Source: Thalassomonas haliotis (GTDB taxonomy: Bacteria > Pseudomonadota > Gammaproteobacteria > Enterobacterales > Alteromonadaceae). From it: 64,000 nt of DNA. Under the pieces are notes generated by a model. It worked only from the letters and a program-made list of their open reading frames with translations. It was not told where the DNA came from and did no database searches. Below are positions 1 to 9,502 of this stretch, piece after piece. The DNA lies in the NCBI RefSeq assembly GCF_028657945.1, contig NZ_CP059693.1, positions 5,828,001 through 5,892,000 on the forward strand, read 5' to 3'. Numbering within the stretch: position 1 is the stretch's first letter; each line of letters begins with the position of its first letter. The translations under genes and the position numbers were made by a program.

Positions 1-857
1 CAGATCGCTGGATCACCGGCCAGTTCCAACAAACCATTAAAACCGTGCACGAAGCCTTTGAAAACTTCCGTTTCGACCAGGCTTCACAGGCATTATATGA
101 GTTCACCTGGAACCAGTTCTGTGACTGGTACCTGGAACTGACTAAGCCGGTACTGTTCAACGGCAATGAAGCCCAGCAACGCGGCACACGCCATACCCTG
201 GTGAATGTGTTAGAACAACTGCTGCGCCTGATGCACCCGATCATGCCTTATATCACGGAAACCATCTGGCAACGTGTAGTACCCTTGACGGACTTTGCCG
301 AGCAAGCCGGTAAAGGCACCGACAGCATCATGATCCAAAGTTTCCCGCAGTTTGATGCCGCATTATGCGATCAAACCGCCATTGACGATTTGGAATGGGT
401 GAAACAGTTTATTGTTGCTATTCGTAACATCCGCGGTGAAATGGATATCTCTCCAAGCAAGCCTTTACCGGTATTTTTGAAGAATGTCGATGCCGACGAC
501 CAACGCCGCCTTATTGATAACAAGCCGTTCTTAAGCGCGCTGGCGAAACTTGACAGCATTGAAGTGCTAGCCGCCGATGATAACGGCCCGGCTTCAGCTA
601 CTGCCGTTATCGGCGCCATGACGGTAATGATCCCTATGGCGGGTAATATCGACAAAGACGCTGAACTGGCCCGCTTAAGCAAAGGCATAGAAAAACTGAC
701 CAAAGACGTAGAACGTGTTCGCGCTAAGCTCAGCAATGAAAATTTTGTCAGCAAAGCGCCGGAAGCAGTGATTAATAAAGAAAAGGAAAAACTTGCCGAT
801 GCCGAGTCTACCTTAGCGAAAATGCTTGAACAGAAAGAGCAAATAGCTGCGATGTAA
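1..857 (+). CDS. valS: Valine--tRNA ligase, C-terminal part (5' end outside window)
   Basis: Class I aminoacyl-tRNA synthetase that charges tRNA-Val in the cytoplasm. The reading frame is open from the first complete codon at position 3 (DRWI), so the gene starts upstream of the window and about 284 codons remain. The visible part is the helical anticodon-binding domain (NQFCDWYLELTKP; LMHPIMPYITETIWQ), followed by the C-terminal coiled-coil tRNA-binding arm (ELARLSKGIEKLTKDVERV, then NFVSKAPEAVINKEKEKL), which is the typical ValS ending. It converges on the chemoreceptor gene. Sure of the family. Confidence 0.97.
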   Translation, partial: DRWITGQFQQTIKTVHEAFENFRFDQASQALYEFTWNQFCDWYLELTKPVLFNGNEAQQRGTRHTLVNVLEQLLRLMHPIMPYITETIWQRVVPLTDFAEQAGKGTDSIMIQSFPQFDAALCDQTAIDDLEWVKQFIVAIRNIRGEMDISPSKPLPVFLKNVDADDQRRLIDNKPFLSALAKLDSIEVLAADDNGPASATAVIGAMTVMIPMAGNIDKDAELARLSKGIEKLTKDVERVRAKLSNENFVSKAPEAVINKEKEKLADAESTLAKMLEQKEQIAAM

Positions 858-865
858 CTTTGGAG

Positions 866-1019
866 ATAGCTGTTCTTAGGCTTGCATGCCACCACAGCAT
901 AAATCCACATGGATGGGGTGAATGCCGTTATTTGTCGGGAGCAAATGCGGCCCCTTCATCCTGAACATCGCTGTTCTTTGGCTTCCATGCCACCACAGCA
1001 TACCGTTCATCCTGAACAT
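866..1019. repeat. Two degenerate copies of the 52-bp intergenic repeat family
   Basis: Two related units lie just after valS. One covers about 866-902, and the better one about 953-1019 (GCTGTTCTTTGGCTTCCATG, then CACAGCATACCG and TCCTGAACAT). They resemble the 52-bp tandem units at 27455-27739 (roughly 80% identity by eye), so this is one dispersed intergenic family present at two sites in the window. The copies here are separated by unrelated sequence rather than directly tandem. No protein function is claimed. Confidence 0.7.
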
Positions 1020-1044
1020 AAAAAGCCGCATGATGCGGCTTTTT
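1020..1044. terminator. Bidirectional terminator between valS and the chemoreceptor gene
   Basis: A perfect 11-bp stem AAAAAGCCGCA/TGCGGCTTTTT with a 3-nt loop lies between two convergent genes, with A and T runs on either side. It can therefore act as an intrinsic terminator in both directions. Confidence 0.85.
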
Positions 1045-1084
1045 CATGGGCTTATTCAGGTGTGAAAAGTCTTTGTTTCTGCCT

Positions 1085-3103
1085 TTAAATCATAGCCAGC
1101 AGTTTAGCGGAGCGGTCACTGGTATCCCGGGTCACTGTTTCCGACAACTCAACCACATTACTTACTCCGGCCTGTACCTCCTGAGTAATACTCGATACCA
1201 TATCGGCATTTTGAGCAATCTCAGCGGTAGTCATGGTTTGCTGCTCGGCAGTAGCGGCAATCGCCTGTATCTTAGCCACAACTTCATCGACACTGGTAAT
1301 AATATCCTCCAGAGAGCCGGCGGCTTTATTGGACATCTCTACCCCGTTTTCAATTTCACCACCGCTTTCATTAATCAAAACCACGGCATTGTCGGTTTCC
1401 TTACGCATGGTATCTATGGCGGTTTCCACTTCCACCGTGGCACTGGTGGTTCGGCTGGCAAGCTGGCGCACTTCATCCGCTACCACGGCAAAACCCCGTC
1501 CCTGCTCTCCCGCCCGTGCCGCTTCAATCGCAGCATTGAGGGCCAGTAAGTTTGTTTGATCGGCAATGCCGCGGATCACAGTGAGAATATCTTCAATTTC
1601 CTTGCTGTGTTTACTTACCGTTGCGATAGCACTGGCGCTGTTATCAAATGCCACTTTAATAGCTTCCATATGGGTTAAGGTATTCCTGACAATATCTCCG
1701 CCGGATTGTGCCAGTCTTGCGGCATCAGAGGCACTTTGTGAAGCATCATTACAGTTACCGGAAACTTCCACCGACGAAGTGGAAAGCTCTTCTATTGCTG
1801 CGGCAATTTGCGCCATCTGCCCCACCTGATCTTCTATGCTTGTCGCCATATTCAGGTTGGCGCTGGAAATTTGATCGGTTCCCCTTGAGGCATCGACCAT
1901 AGAATCCGCCGTTCGCTGCACCAGGGACTTTAAAGAGTCGGACATTTTGTTTATCGCAACAGTTAAATTCGCCAATTCATCCTGTCCTTTAATAGTCAAA
2001 TCCTTACCTGTCATATCGCCATCGGCAATCTTTTCGGCGCGCCCTAGAATCACCGCCAAACGTTGCAGCAAGTCTTTGCTAAAGAGCAGCGCACACGCTA
2101 TACCTACGCCCAGGGAAATCAGGGTAAGAATAATTAAATTGGTTTTTAATGCCTGTACCAGATCAGCGGCTTGTGCGGCATCGCTTTTAAGTAACTGCTC
2201 CTGGGAGATTTTCATTTCGTCGAGCAGTAAGAGAATTCTTTGCGCCGCCGGCGCCGCTTTTGTGCCCAGCCAGTAATTTGCCCGGTTCCAGTCAGGCGCG
2301 CTGCGCAGGGCAAACATATTTTCAGGCAAAGGAGCAAACTGCTGGCGTGTTTGTAAAAAATCCTGCCAGTATTCTTGCTGAGTCCCGGTAAATAATGCCC
2401 GCTGGCTGGCATTAATGGTATTTACCCTGTCCTCATTCACCTGCCACTTGTCATTAAAGTTCCCCCTGAACTTCTCATCCCCGGACAGCAGATAAGCCCG
2501 GATATTTGCCAGTCCTATGGCAAAGGAACCCCGGGTATCGGCCAGGTTTTTCAGCAGGTTTTTGCGCGCCGTTGTCGCCTTTAATTGTGCTTCTTCATCG
2601 ATAATTGCCGTGATACTGGCCAGCATGGCAGCAGCCTCAGGGGCAGCCTGTCTCAACAGTAAATCATAAGAAGGGATATTTTCACTGGCATGGGCAATAT
2701 CTTCAATTTCCTGTTGCGCCTGCTTAAAAACCGCCAACTCTTGCCTGATTGTCTGCAAGCGTTGAACATTCGCCGGCACGGTCCAATTCCTGGCCAATTG
2801 CTGAAACTGTTTTACCGATGCCTCAATTGTTTGCCAGGCGTTGGCGCGGGCATTACGCATTAAGTCAGCCTTGGCCGGATCTTTTCCCAGGATCATATAA
2901 CCGCGTAATGCCGCCAGGGAGCTATTAATACCGTTAGTGACATCTTTGCCCAATAAAACCGTTTTCATCCTTAAATTGACCACCTGATGCTGAACTTTTT
3001 CATTATCGAGTACCAAGGTATAGGTCACACCACCAGAGATAATCATCAACAACAATATTGCGCCAAAAGACAAACCTAACTTTTTACCTATTGTTAATTT
3101 CAT
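1085..3103 (-). CDS. Methyl-accepting chemotaxis protein
   Basis: A 672-residue transmembrane chemoreceptor that would signal to the CheA/CheW array. Membrane helix 1 is at about 10-32. A long helical periplasmic sensor covers 33-320, whose size fits a helical bimodular (HBM) domain, although that is an inference. Membrane helix 2 is at about 321-341, HAMP at 342-395, and a cytoplasmic signalling domain follows with the invariant hairpin tip ([20 protein letters not shown]). No CheR-tethering pentapeptide is visible at the C-terminus (KLLAMI). The start is the ATG before [10 protein letters not shown]. The gene is monocistronic and the ligand is unknown. Confidence 0.95.
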   Translation of the reverse strand: MKLTIGKKLGLSFGAILLLMIISGGVTYTLVLDNEKVQHQVVNLRMKTVLLGKDVTNGINSSLAALRGYMILGKDPAKADLMRNARANAWQTIEASVKQFQQLARNWTVPANVQRLQTIRQELAVFKQAQQEIEDIAHASENIPSYDLLLRQAAPEAAAMLASITAIIDEEAQLKATTARKNLLKNLADTRGSFAIGLANIRAYLLSGDEKFRGNFNDKWQVNEDRVNTINASQRALFTGTQQEYWQDFLQTRQQFAPLPENMFALRSAPDWNRANYWLGTKAAPAAQRILLLLDEMKISQEQLLKSDAAQAADLVQALKTNLIILTLISLGVGIACALLFSKDLLQRLAVILGRAEKIADGDMTGKDLTIKGQDELANLTVAINKMSDSLKSLVQRTADSMVDASRGTDQISSANLNMATSIEDQVGQMAQIAAAIEELSTSSVEVSGNCNDASQSASDAARLAQSGGDIVRNTLTHMEAIKVAFDNSASAIATVSKHSKEIEDILTVIRGIADQTNLLALNAAIEAARAGEQGRGFAVVADEVRQLASRTTSATVEVETAIDTMRKETDNAVVLINESGGEIENGVEMSNKAAGSLEDIITSVDEVVAKIQAIAATAEQQTMTTAEIAQNADMVSSITQEVQAGVSNVVELSETVTRDTSDRSAKLLAMI

Positions 3104-3869
3104 ATATTTCTCAACTTGTTATGTATGCTAATTAAAAAATTGGCAAACTTTATTATCAAATATACAACTCGAATCGATTCGATTATTAACTCGTTCCCTC
3201 AGCTTTGCTTTCCTGATCGAACCCATAAATTATAGCAAGCATATTTTCCCTCAAAGAAAAATCACAAGAAAAAAGCTTAAATAACAATGTATTATAAATT
3301 ATAAATTGGTTAACCAGTATTAGGCAGCAGCAGACTTTCTTCTCTAAGCACATGAATAGTATAAATAAAAAACAAAGCCAGCTGGTTGACCAGCAGAAAT
3401 GCGCAGGATGAAACAAATAAATGAAAATTACTCATCCCAACCCTCTTGGCTCAAATCAGATAACAAAGATTAGATATCACATGAAGCACTCAAAAAAGCA
3501 GAGCAAACAGGTAAGTCATGATCTGGTTTTCATCAAAAACAAGACAAAATATCCGGTTTTTATCGGCGGGGTTATAGCTGAAAAATCAACCTAAACCTTG
3601 AGCAAAATACTCAGGCTAACGTCAGAAAAAATCCTGACCGCTCGGTCAACATCCCCCCGTTTCTTCTGGCCTCCAGAGACTTTATTGTTAAAAAACATGA
3701 CACTGTAATGGCCTAAATATAACGGATAACAGAGATCAGACCAGAAAATCTCATTTAAGTTCCCGCCGCCAGCTAAGATAAATAAGCTATTACAAAGCAA
3801 AATGTTAATTAACTACCGATAAATTATTGAATTTTTTTCGAAATTAGTAGGGATTATTTGAAACGGATA
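3104..3869. other. Intergenic region, no supported gene
   Basis: This AT-rich stretch separates the chemoreceptor gene from the cold-shock gene. Two short minus-strand open frames (3186-3416, 3591-3800) have no recognisable features and look like chance. The only structure I see is the perfect 12-bp palindrome CGAATCGATTCG at 3170-3181, 67 bp upstream of the chemoreceptor start, which could be an operator. Confidence 0.4.
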
Positions 3870-4071
3870 TGCTAATATTTTCACGCGTTGAGTTCTTGCG
3901 TTGCGGATGAAGGTTTATACCAACTTTTGTTGTAGGTTTACCAAGCACTTTTGTGTGGGTTATCTGGTTCCTTCCTCTTTCTTTACTTTAAAGGTAGAGG
4001 GCATTTACTCCGTGAAAATGGCCTTACGGCTAATATTATTAATTATTGACTTATTACGGGAAAATGTTGGT
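3870..4071 (+). promoter_or_regulatory. Extended -10 promoter and long 5' leader of the cold-shock gene
   Basis: An extended -10 element, TGCTAATAT, lies at 3870-3878. Transcription from about 3885 would give a leader of roughly 187 nt before the ATG at 4072. Leaders of this length are typical of cspA-type genes, where the folded mRNA senses temperature. The leader is also open in the gene's frame from 3901, but the protein family starts at [10 protein letters not shown], so I treat 3901-4071 as untranslated. No convincing -35 was found. Confidence 0.4.
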
Positions 4072-4281
4072 ATGTCAGATACAGTTACTGGTAAAGTAAA
4101 ATTTTTCAATGAAACTAAAGGTTTCGGTTTCATCGAGCAAGAAAATGGTCCAGACGTTTTTGTTCACTTTAGCGCTATCACAGGTAGTGGCTTCCGCACG
4201 TTAAGTGACGGTCAAGCTGTTTCCTTCAGCGTTAAGCAAGGACAAAAAGGTCCAGAAGCGGAAAACGTAACAGTTTTATAA
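4072..4281 (+). CDS. CspA-family cold-shock protein
   Basis: A 69-residue single cold-shock domain that binds single-stranded RNA/DNA and acts as an RNA chaperone. RNP1 (KGFGFIEQ, residues 16-23) and RNP2 (DVFVHF, 28-33) are both intact. The length matches the family exactly when translation begins at the ATG at 4072, although the frame is open further upstream. It stands alone with a long leader and its own terminator, which suggests independent and possibly temperature-responsive expression. Which Csp paralogue it is cannot be decided from sequence alone. Confidence 0.95.
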   Translation: MSDTVTGKVKFFNETKGFGFIEQENGPDVFVHFSAITGSGFRTLSDGQAVSFSVKQGQKGPEAENVTVL

Positions 4282-4293
4282 TCGCTTTTGCTA

Positions 4294-4332
4294 GGTGGAA
4301 CAGCATCTAGCTGTTTCACCGATTATCTTTTA
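4294..4332 (+). terminator. Terminator of the cold-shock gene
   Basis: An 11-bp stem, GGTGGAACAGC/GCTGTTTCACC (one G-U pair) with a 5-nt loop, ends at 4320 and is followed by a T-rich stretch. It sits 12 nt after the stop codon. Confidence 0.65.
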
Positions 4333-4506
4333 TCCCCCGCTTTATTTCTCCTCCTCATTGTTCTAAATCTCCTGTTGTTTACCATTGCTATGATTTTTTT
4401 GCCCGGCAATGTCTGCTCCATAACGTCCCTGTTATCAAAGCGTAGCGCTCATCCTTAATCTCAAAAGGGCTAGCAGCCAAGTACCCCGCCATTAATATCT
4501 GGTATC

Positions 4507-7191
4507 TCAGAAACGATAGCTTAATTTCATATAACCCCTGCGCCCCAGCAGATCATAGGTCATGACATCGGTATTGGCGTCATTCCACGAGGTTAAATAA
4601 GGGGCTTCTTTGTCGAAGATATTATCTATCCCGACAGAGACATTAAGGCTCTCACTGAAGTTATAACCTGCCTGTATATCCGAGTAGGTGACAACACCGA
4701 CCGACTTGCCCAAAGGATCATCATCCGTGGCGTTAACATCATCCGCCGAGCCGATATAACGTAATGAATACATTGCCGACCAGCTGTCCTGCATCAGGCG
4801 AAAACTAAAGTTGCCGCGCCATTTGGTATAGCTGCCCTGATCTTCGGTGATATAACCCACCTTATCTATGGTAGGCTGACCGGCGAACGGCGTACTTTCA
4901 TGATCCAGCAACCGGGAAATATCCAGCTGACTGCTGGCGGTCAATCCCACCAGTTCGAATTGATATGCCAGGTTGACATCAATACCGCTGACTTTTTCAG
5001 AAGCGGCATTCACCGGGCGCTGACTCAGTTCATTGATTTGTTTCGTGACCGGATGGCGGGTAAAAGTATCACAAAACTGACTGTTGCCTTCGGGATCCTG
5101 GTAACAAAGCTTAAGCATATCCGAGCCGTTGACTGAAGTGATGGCACCGTCAATTTCTATAGTAAAATAATCCAGGGTAGCAGAAAAGCCGGAAATAAAT
5201 TCAGGTGCCCATACCAGGCCGATAGTCTTAGTATCGGCGGTTTCCGCCGCCAGACCCGGGTTGCCGCCAACACTGGTCAGTACCGTGGTACCGTCCTGAA
5301 CAAAGTCTGAGCCAATACCGGCCGCCAGGCAATTTTCAGCAATAACACCGCTGGCATTTTCACAAGGATCTATGGTTCTTAAATTCTCGCCGTTGCTACC
5401 GCCAAACAGCTCAGTGATCACAGGTGCGCGAAAAGCAGTAGAACGCACACCACGTATCATAAGTTCATCATTTAAGTGCCAGGTTAATCCCAGTTTATAT
5501 GTGGTCTCTGAGCCGACGCTGGAATAGTCGGAGTAACGGGCCGCCACTTCGGCGGTTAACGACTTCGCCAGCATTTTATCAGCCAGTAAAGGCACAGAGA
5601 ACTCGGCAAAAATTTCGCTAACATCAAAGCTACCGTCTATCGCTTCTTCACCGCCATTGGCCAGCACAGTAGAGTCGGGATCGCGCCAGCCGCTTTCATT
5701 GCGGTGCCCGGCGCCTACGGCAAACGCCAGGGTGCCTGCAGGCAAGTCGAACAAATCGCCGTTGAGATTGACGCTCCAGCTGCGCATTTCATTACCGCCA
5801 CTACCTTCCCTGCGGTATTTAACATAATCAATCACCTCAGGTGTTAGCTCATCAACCCCAAACCAGTCGCCGCAAGGAATGCCGTTGCTATTATCATAGC
5901 TACATATGCTGTCATCCAGGGTATGCGCCGCCTTTTCGCTATCAATGTCAAAGGTCCAGCCGTCAATCCCGGTATTGCGGCCATAGTTATAGGCCAGCTG
6001 CCATTCCCAGCCATTATCTAACGCCCCTTCAAGTCCCATAACCACACGCACGGTATCGGTTTCCTGGAAGAAATAAGGCGCCCCCAGTTCGGTATTACGC
6101 CGGCGCTGGAATTCCAGATCTTGCCCGGTAGGATTATAGGCAAAACCGGCCTCGACCTCGATACCGCTAAAACCGTTGCGCGGGGTGACGATTTGCTCCC
6201 CTTTGCGTTTACTGTACATGGCCTCGGTAAATAAATTGATATTATCGCTGACCTGGTAATTAACAAAACTGGAAAGATTAAAACGCTCCATGGGATTGAC
6301 GGCATTTAAATAAGGGATCCACTCAAAGCCATGCTGCGCCGAGTCATAAGCCCCATAACTATCACCATAAGTCTGGCTATCACTATTCTGGTTAAACTGC
6401 ACCTGAGTACCGTCAGCCAACAGTGCCCGGCCTCCTTCTGTGGTGCCGCTGCCAAAACATTCCAGCTTGCCATCTGGAGTACCTGATTTGGCACAATCTA
6501 TCCGGTCCGACTGGCGCACCGCCTCGCTATTACTGTAGTTCAGGCTTAATAAAGCCTGTCCCCGATCAAAGTTACCTCCTAAGGTCAGGTTTATCTCCTG
6601 GTTGTCACCGTCACCTTGAGCTGAAATTCCGGCTTTGACATTAAACTCGGCCCCTTCAAAAGAGGTTTTAGTGATGATATTCACCACACCCGCAACAGCA
6701 TCGGCGCCGTAAATCGCCGAAGCGCCATCTTTAAGCACTTCAATACGCTCGATCAAACCTGTGGGGATCATATTCAAGTCAACCGAGCTGTTGGCACCGG
6801 TTCCCCCGGCAACCACCCGCCTGCCATTTAACAACACCAAAGTACGTTTGATGCCTAAACCGCGGATATTCACCTGGGCGGTGCCATAACCGCCGCTGGT
6901 CCAGTAGGCGTTGGTGGCATTACCGGCCACGCCGGCAGAAAAAGACATTTCCTGCAGCAGATCTTCAACATTGGAAATGCCGGACAGGCTGATTTGCTCT
7001 GCGCTAATCACAGCAACCGGACTGGCACTTTCCAGCTCCGTTCGCTTGATGCGTGAACCGGTTACCGTGATTTTTTCTATACCTTCATGCTCAATATTGC
7101 CTTGTTCGGCATTAGCCGCTAAAGGCAAGACCCCCATACCGGTGGCAGCACAAGTTGCAGCAAGGGCGTTAAATAATCTTGTATATTTCAC
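4507..7191 (-). CDS. TonB-dependent outer-membrane receptor
   Basis: An 894-residue ligand-gated outer-membrane channel powered by TonB-ExbB-ExbD. It has a signal peptide of about 29 residues (ending LAANA), then the conserved plug start (EKITVTGSRIKRTELESASP, ISAEQI), the plug domain with VLLNGRRV and VEVLKDGASAIYGADAVAGV-like motifs, and a long beta-barrel ending in the aromatic terminus YMKLSYRF. The start is GTG, with GGAG seven bases upstream. It belongs to the broad Alteromonadales/Xanthomonas-like receptor class that includes carbohydrate and peptide as well as iron transporters, so the substrate is not determined. The nearby PepSY reductase genes make a metal chelate possible. No partner transport genes are adjacent. 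Confidence 0.93.
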   Translation of the reverse strand: MKYTRLFNALAATCAATGMGVLPLAANAEQGNIEHEGIEKITVTGSRIKRTELESASPVAVISAEQISLSGISNVEDLLQEMSFSAGVAGNATNAYWTSGGYGTAQVNIRGLGIKRTLVLLNGRRVVAGGTGANSSVDLNMIPTGLIERIEVLKDGASAIYGADAVAGVVNIITKTSFEGAEFNVKAGISAQGDGDNQEINLTLGGNFDRGQALLSLNYSNSEAVRQSDRIDCAKSGTPDGKLECFGSGTTEGGRALLADGTQVQFNQNSDSQTYGDSYGAYDSAQHGFEWIPYLNAVNPMERFNLSSFVNYQVSDNINLFTEAMYSKRKGEQIVTPRNGFSGIEVEAGFAYNPTGQDLEFQRRRNTELGAPYFFQETDTVRVVMGLEGALDNGWEWQLAYNYGRNTGIDGWTFDIDSEKAAHTLDDSICSYDNSNGIPCGDWFGVDELTPEVIDYVKYRREGSGGNEMRSWSVNLNGDLFDLPAGTLAFAVGAGHRNESGWRDPDSTVLANGGEEAIDGSFDVSEIFAEFSVPLLADKMLAKSLTAEVAARYSDYSSVGSETTYKLGLTWHLNDELMIRGVRSTAFRAPVITELFGGSNGENLRTIDPCENASGVIAENCLAAGIGSDFVQDGTTVLTSVGGNPGLAAETADTKTIGLVWAPEFISGFSATLDYFTIEIDGAITSVNGSDMLKLCYQDPEGNSQFCDTFTRHPVTKQINELSQRPVNAASEKVSGIDVNLAYQFELVGLTASSQLDISRLLDHESTPFAGQPTIDKVGYITEDQGSYTKWRGNFSFRLMQDSWSAMYSLRYIGSADDVNATDDDPLGKSVGVVTYSDIQAGYNFSESLNVSVGIDNIFDKEAPYLTSWNDANTDVMTYDLLGRRGYMKLSYRF

Positions 7192-7550
7192 CTTAGTTCT
7201 CCAGATTTTTACCTGATCAAGCCACCCCGCTAAGGCGGGTCAGCATATTTGTAATATCACCTCTATAGCAACTCAGATGCCAGGTTATCATTTAAAATAA
7301 ACCACATTAAAAACAGTGCATTAAAGAAAAACCCTTGAACGAATAACTTAGCAAAAAATTTAAAAAGTGTCGTTATGACAACTTGAGTCTTTAATACATT
7401 GGCTACTGTTATATGCAAAGTGGCTTATTTCTGTAGAGAGAATTTCGTTTTATCAGCCGTATTCTAGTGAACAACAGCAGAAAAATTTGCTCTGCTTCCC
7501 TGCGGATGAAGGCAGCAATAAACAAATGACAGGGGTTTGTTTCAGCACAA
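7192..7550. other. Intergenic region upstream of the receptor gene
   Basis: About 360 bp of AT-rich DNA that should contain the promoter of the minus-strand TonB receptor. I see no gene, and no operator palindrome I would name; in particular I could not identify a clear Fur box. Confidence 0.4.
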
Positions 7551-7584
7551 ACAAAAAGGCTGCTTGTCGGAAAAACAAGCAGCC
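7551..7584 (-). terminator. Terminator after the PepSY reductase gene
   Basis: A perfect 10-bp stem, GGCTGCTTGT/ACAAGCAGCC, is followed on the minus strand by TTTTTGTTTG. It ends the transcript of the 7646-9502 gene and separates it from the TonB receptor gene. Confidence 0.85.
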
Positions 7585-7645
7585 CTGTGCGATTATGCCA
7601 GTTCTCTAATCGATTACTAAGAGATCTCTAATAAACAGCTAATGA

Positions 7646-9502
7646 CTACCGGCTAAAATCATCAAAAGCGATATTTTCAGCTTCCACCCCGCACGCTCTA
7701 AGCATGGCAATCGTTTCCGACATCATATTGGTGGGACCACACAGGTAAAATTCGACATTTTCCAGACAATCCATATTTGTCAGCTTATCTTTAAGCCCCT
7801 GCTGCACATATCCCCTGGCTCCCGGCCAGCTATCACTTGCCCGGGATAAGGTTGGCAGATAATGAAACTGCGGATATTGCTGTTGCAGCTCGGTAAATTC
7901 CCGGTAATAAATTAAGTCTTGCTCAGTGCCGGCGCCGAAATAGAAATAAAGCGCTTCCTTATTGTTAAGCTTCTCCAGCTGTTCATAAATCAGGGCTTTT
8001 AACGGCGCCATACCGGCACCGGCCCCTATCATCACCCGAGTTTTCTTCTGCTGCTGTTCAGCTCCCGCCGTAACGGAAGCACCGGGAAGCGCATAAAAGT
8101 CTTCAAAGGGTCCGGCGGCCTCTATGGTTTTTCCCGGCTCTAGATTGCACAAATAGCTTGAGCCTGCCCCGGGCAATACCCGGTTATTCGGCGCCGACTG
8201 ATATTTAATGGTAAAGACCAGCTCTTGCCGGCCGCCGTAATTGGCCAGCGAATAACTTCGACTACAGGCCAAATGCTGGTATTCCAGCTGCTCGATATGA
8301 TGCCAATGGGGTTGAAATGCTTCCGGCAGCCTTAACGGCACCGAGCAGCCCTTAGCCGCAGGAATAAAGAAGCGCATATAGGCTCCCGCCCGGTAGTCGA
8401 GCTTGCTGCCGTCCGCCGGCTTAAACCTCAATTCTTTTATGCTCGGGCTGATAAACTCACTGCCCACCAAAATAAGCTGGTGCTTGCGGGCATTAACCAC
8501 ATCAAGCAGTTTCAGACGTTTTACTTCTGCGCCTTTATGCTGGCAGGCCAGGCGGTAGCCGAGTGCCAGCTCATGGTCGGTAAAATAGTGTTTATCTGCA
8601 GCGCCGACGGCGACAATAGGATCTGTCACTATTTTACAGCGGCCGCAGGTACCGCCACCGCCGCAGCTGGACGGCAGAGCAATATCATGTTCAATCAAAC
8701 CGTCCAGCAGGGTTTGCCGGGACGAAATACGACGCACCCCGATACTAAGATCATTTTTATCGATCAACTCAATCGCCTTGTTACCGCCAACAAAGGGCAA
8801 GGCATAGCGGCCATTGGCGATAAGGTTTATGGTCCAGATAAACCCCGTCAGGGACAGGAACAGGGTGACCACGGCAAAGAAGATGATCTGGATATTGTTA
8901 AAGCCCTTAACCGAGCCGTAATCCATAAAGTGCAGCATAAAGAAAAAATCGGCAAAGCGTTTATCGTCATTGCTGTGCCCGATAACATGACCGGACCCTG
9001 CATCCAGATAAACGCTGGTATTGATATCATCATCAAAATTCACCTGCCAGACGCTGTTTTGCTCTTTCGGCAAATCCGCTACCGGCGGCGCCAGCCTAAG
9101 CGCAGAAACAACAGTACCCGGCCCGTTATAACTTGAGCGGGCCAGAGACGACGCCATTGCTTCATTTATCCGGGTAAGCTCGCCGTTATAAGCGTTTACC
9201 AGGCTATAACTATTGGTAAAATGCCGGTATAAGCCTTGTTCATGGGTTAACAGGTAATAAGGTATTCCCAACAAAGTGATCTGCTGCAAACCAACACTGG
9301 CTTGTTGCCGGCTCAATATCAGGCCGGGCTCAAGTAAACGCTGATGATCTATTTGCTGCACCGGAGGCCGAACCCGGTAGACACTGCCGCGGGCGTCTTG
9401 ATGGTCCATAATGACAAAATAAAAACCGCTGATCAGCCAAAGCAATAACTGGATGCCGACGACCACTGAAGTCCATTTATGAAGTGCTTTAAGATACTGC
9501 AT
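7646..9502 (-). CDS. PepSY membrane protein fused to 2Fe-2S ferredoxin and FAD/NAD(P)H reductase
   Basis: A 618-residue inner-membrane fusion. The N-terminal half is PepSY-associated: helix at about 10-32 (LHKWTSVVVGIQLLLWLISG), a periplasmic part, then helices near 185-230. After it comes a plant-type 2Fe-2S domain with an NqrF-like Cys-x5-Cys-x2-Cys cluster (SSCGGGGTCGRCK) and a later LACQ Cys. Last is a ferredoxin-NADP reductase module with the FAD motif RSYSLANY, the nucleotide motif GAGAGMAPLKALI and the C-terminal YLCGPTNM. Inferred role: passing NAD(P)H electrons across or into the membrane, plausibly to reduce imported or periplasmic metal. It overlaps the upstream PepSY gene by one base (TAATG), so the two are translationally coupled. 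Confidence 0.88.
   Translation of the reverse strand: MQYLKALHKWTSVVVGIQLLLWLISGFYFVIMDHQDARGSVYRVRPPVQQIDHQRLLEPGLILSRQQASVGLQQITLLGIPYYLLTHEQGLYRHFTNSYSLVNAYNGELTRINEAMASSLARSSYNGPGTVVSALRLAPPVADLPKEQNSVWQVNFDDDINTSVYLDAGSGHVIGHSNDDKRFADFFFMLHFMDYGSVKGFNNIQIIFFAVVTLFLSLTGFIWTINLIANGRYALPFVGGNKAIELIDKNDLSIGVRRISSRQTLLDGLIEHDIALPSSCGGGGTCGRCKIVTDPIVAVGAADKHYFTDHELALGYRLACQHKGAEVKRLKLLDVVNARKHQLILVGSEFISPSIKELRFKPADGSKLDYRAGAYMRFFIPAAKGCSVPLRLPEAFQPHWHHIEQLEYQHLACSRSYSLANYGGRQELVFTIKYQSAPNNRVLPGAGSSYLCNLEPGKTIEAAGPFEDFYALPGASVTAGAEQQQKKTRVMIGAGAGMAPLKALIYEQLEKLNNKEALYFYFGAGTEQDLIYYREFTELQQQYPQFHYLPTLSRASDSWPGARGYVQQGLKDKLTNMDCLENVEFYLCGPTNMMSETIAMLRACGVEAENIAFDDFSR

Noticed and set aside
3186-3416. 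76-codon minus-strand frame in the gap after the chemoreceptor gene
   Set aside because: Low-complexity hydrophobic composition, no Shine-Dalgarno and no family resemblance.
8480-9136. 218-codon plus-strand frame opposite the PepSY reductase gene
   Set aside because: Shadow of a well-supported minus-strand gene with ferredoxin and reductase motifs.
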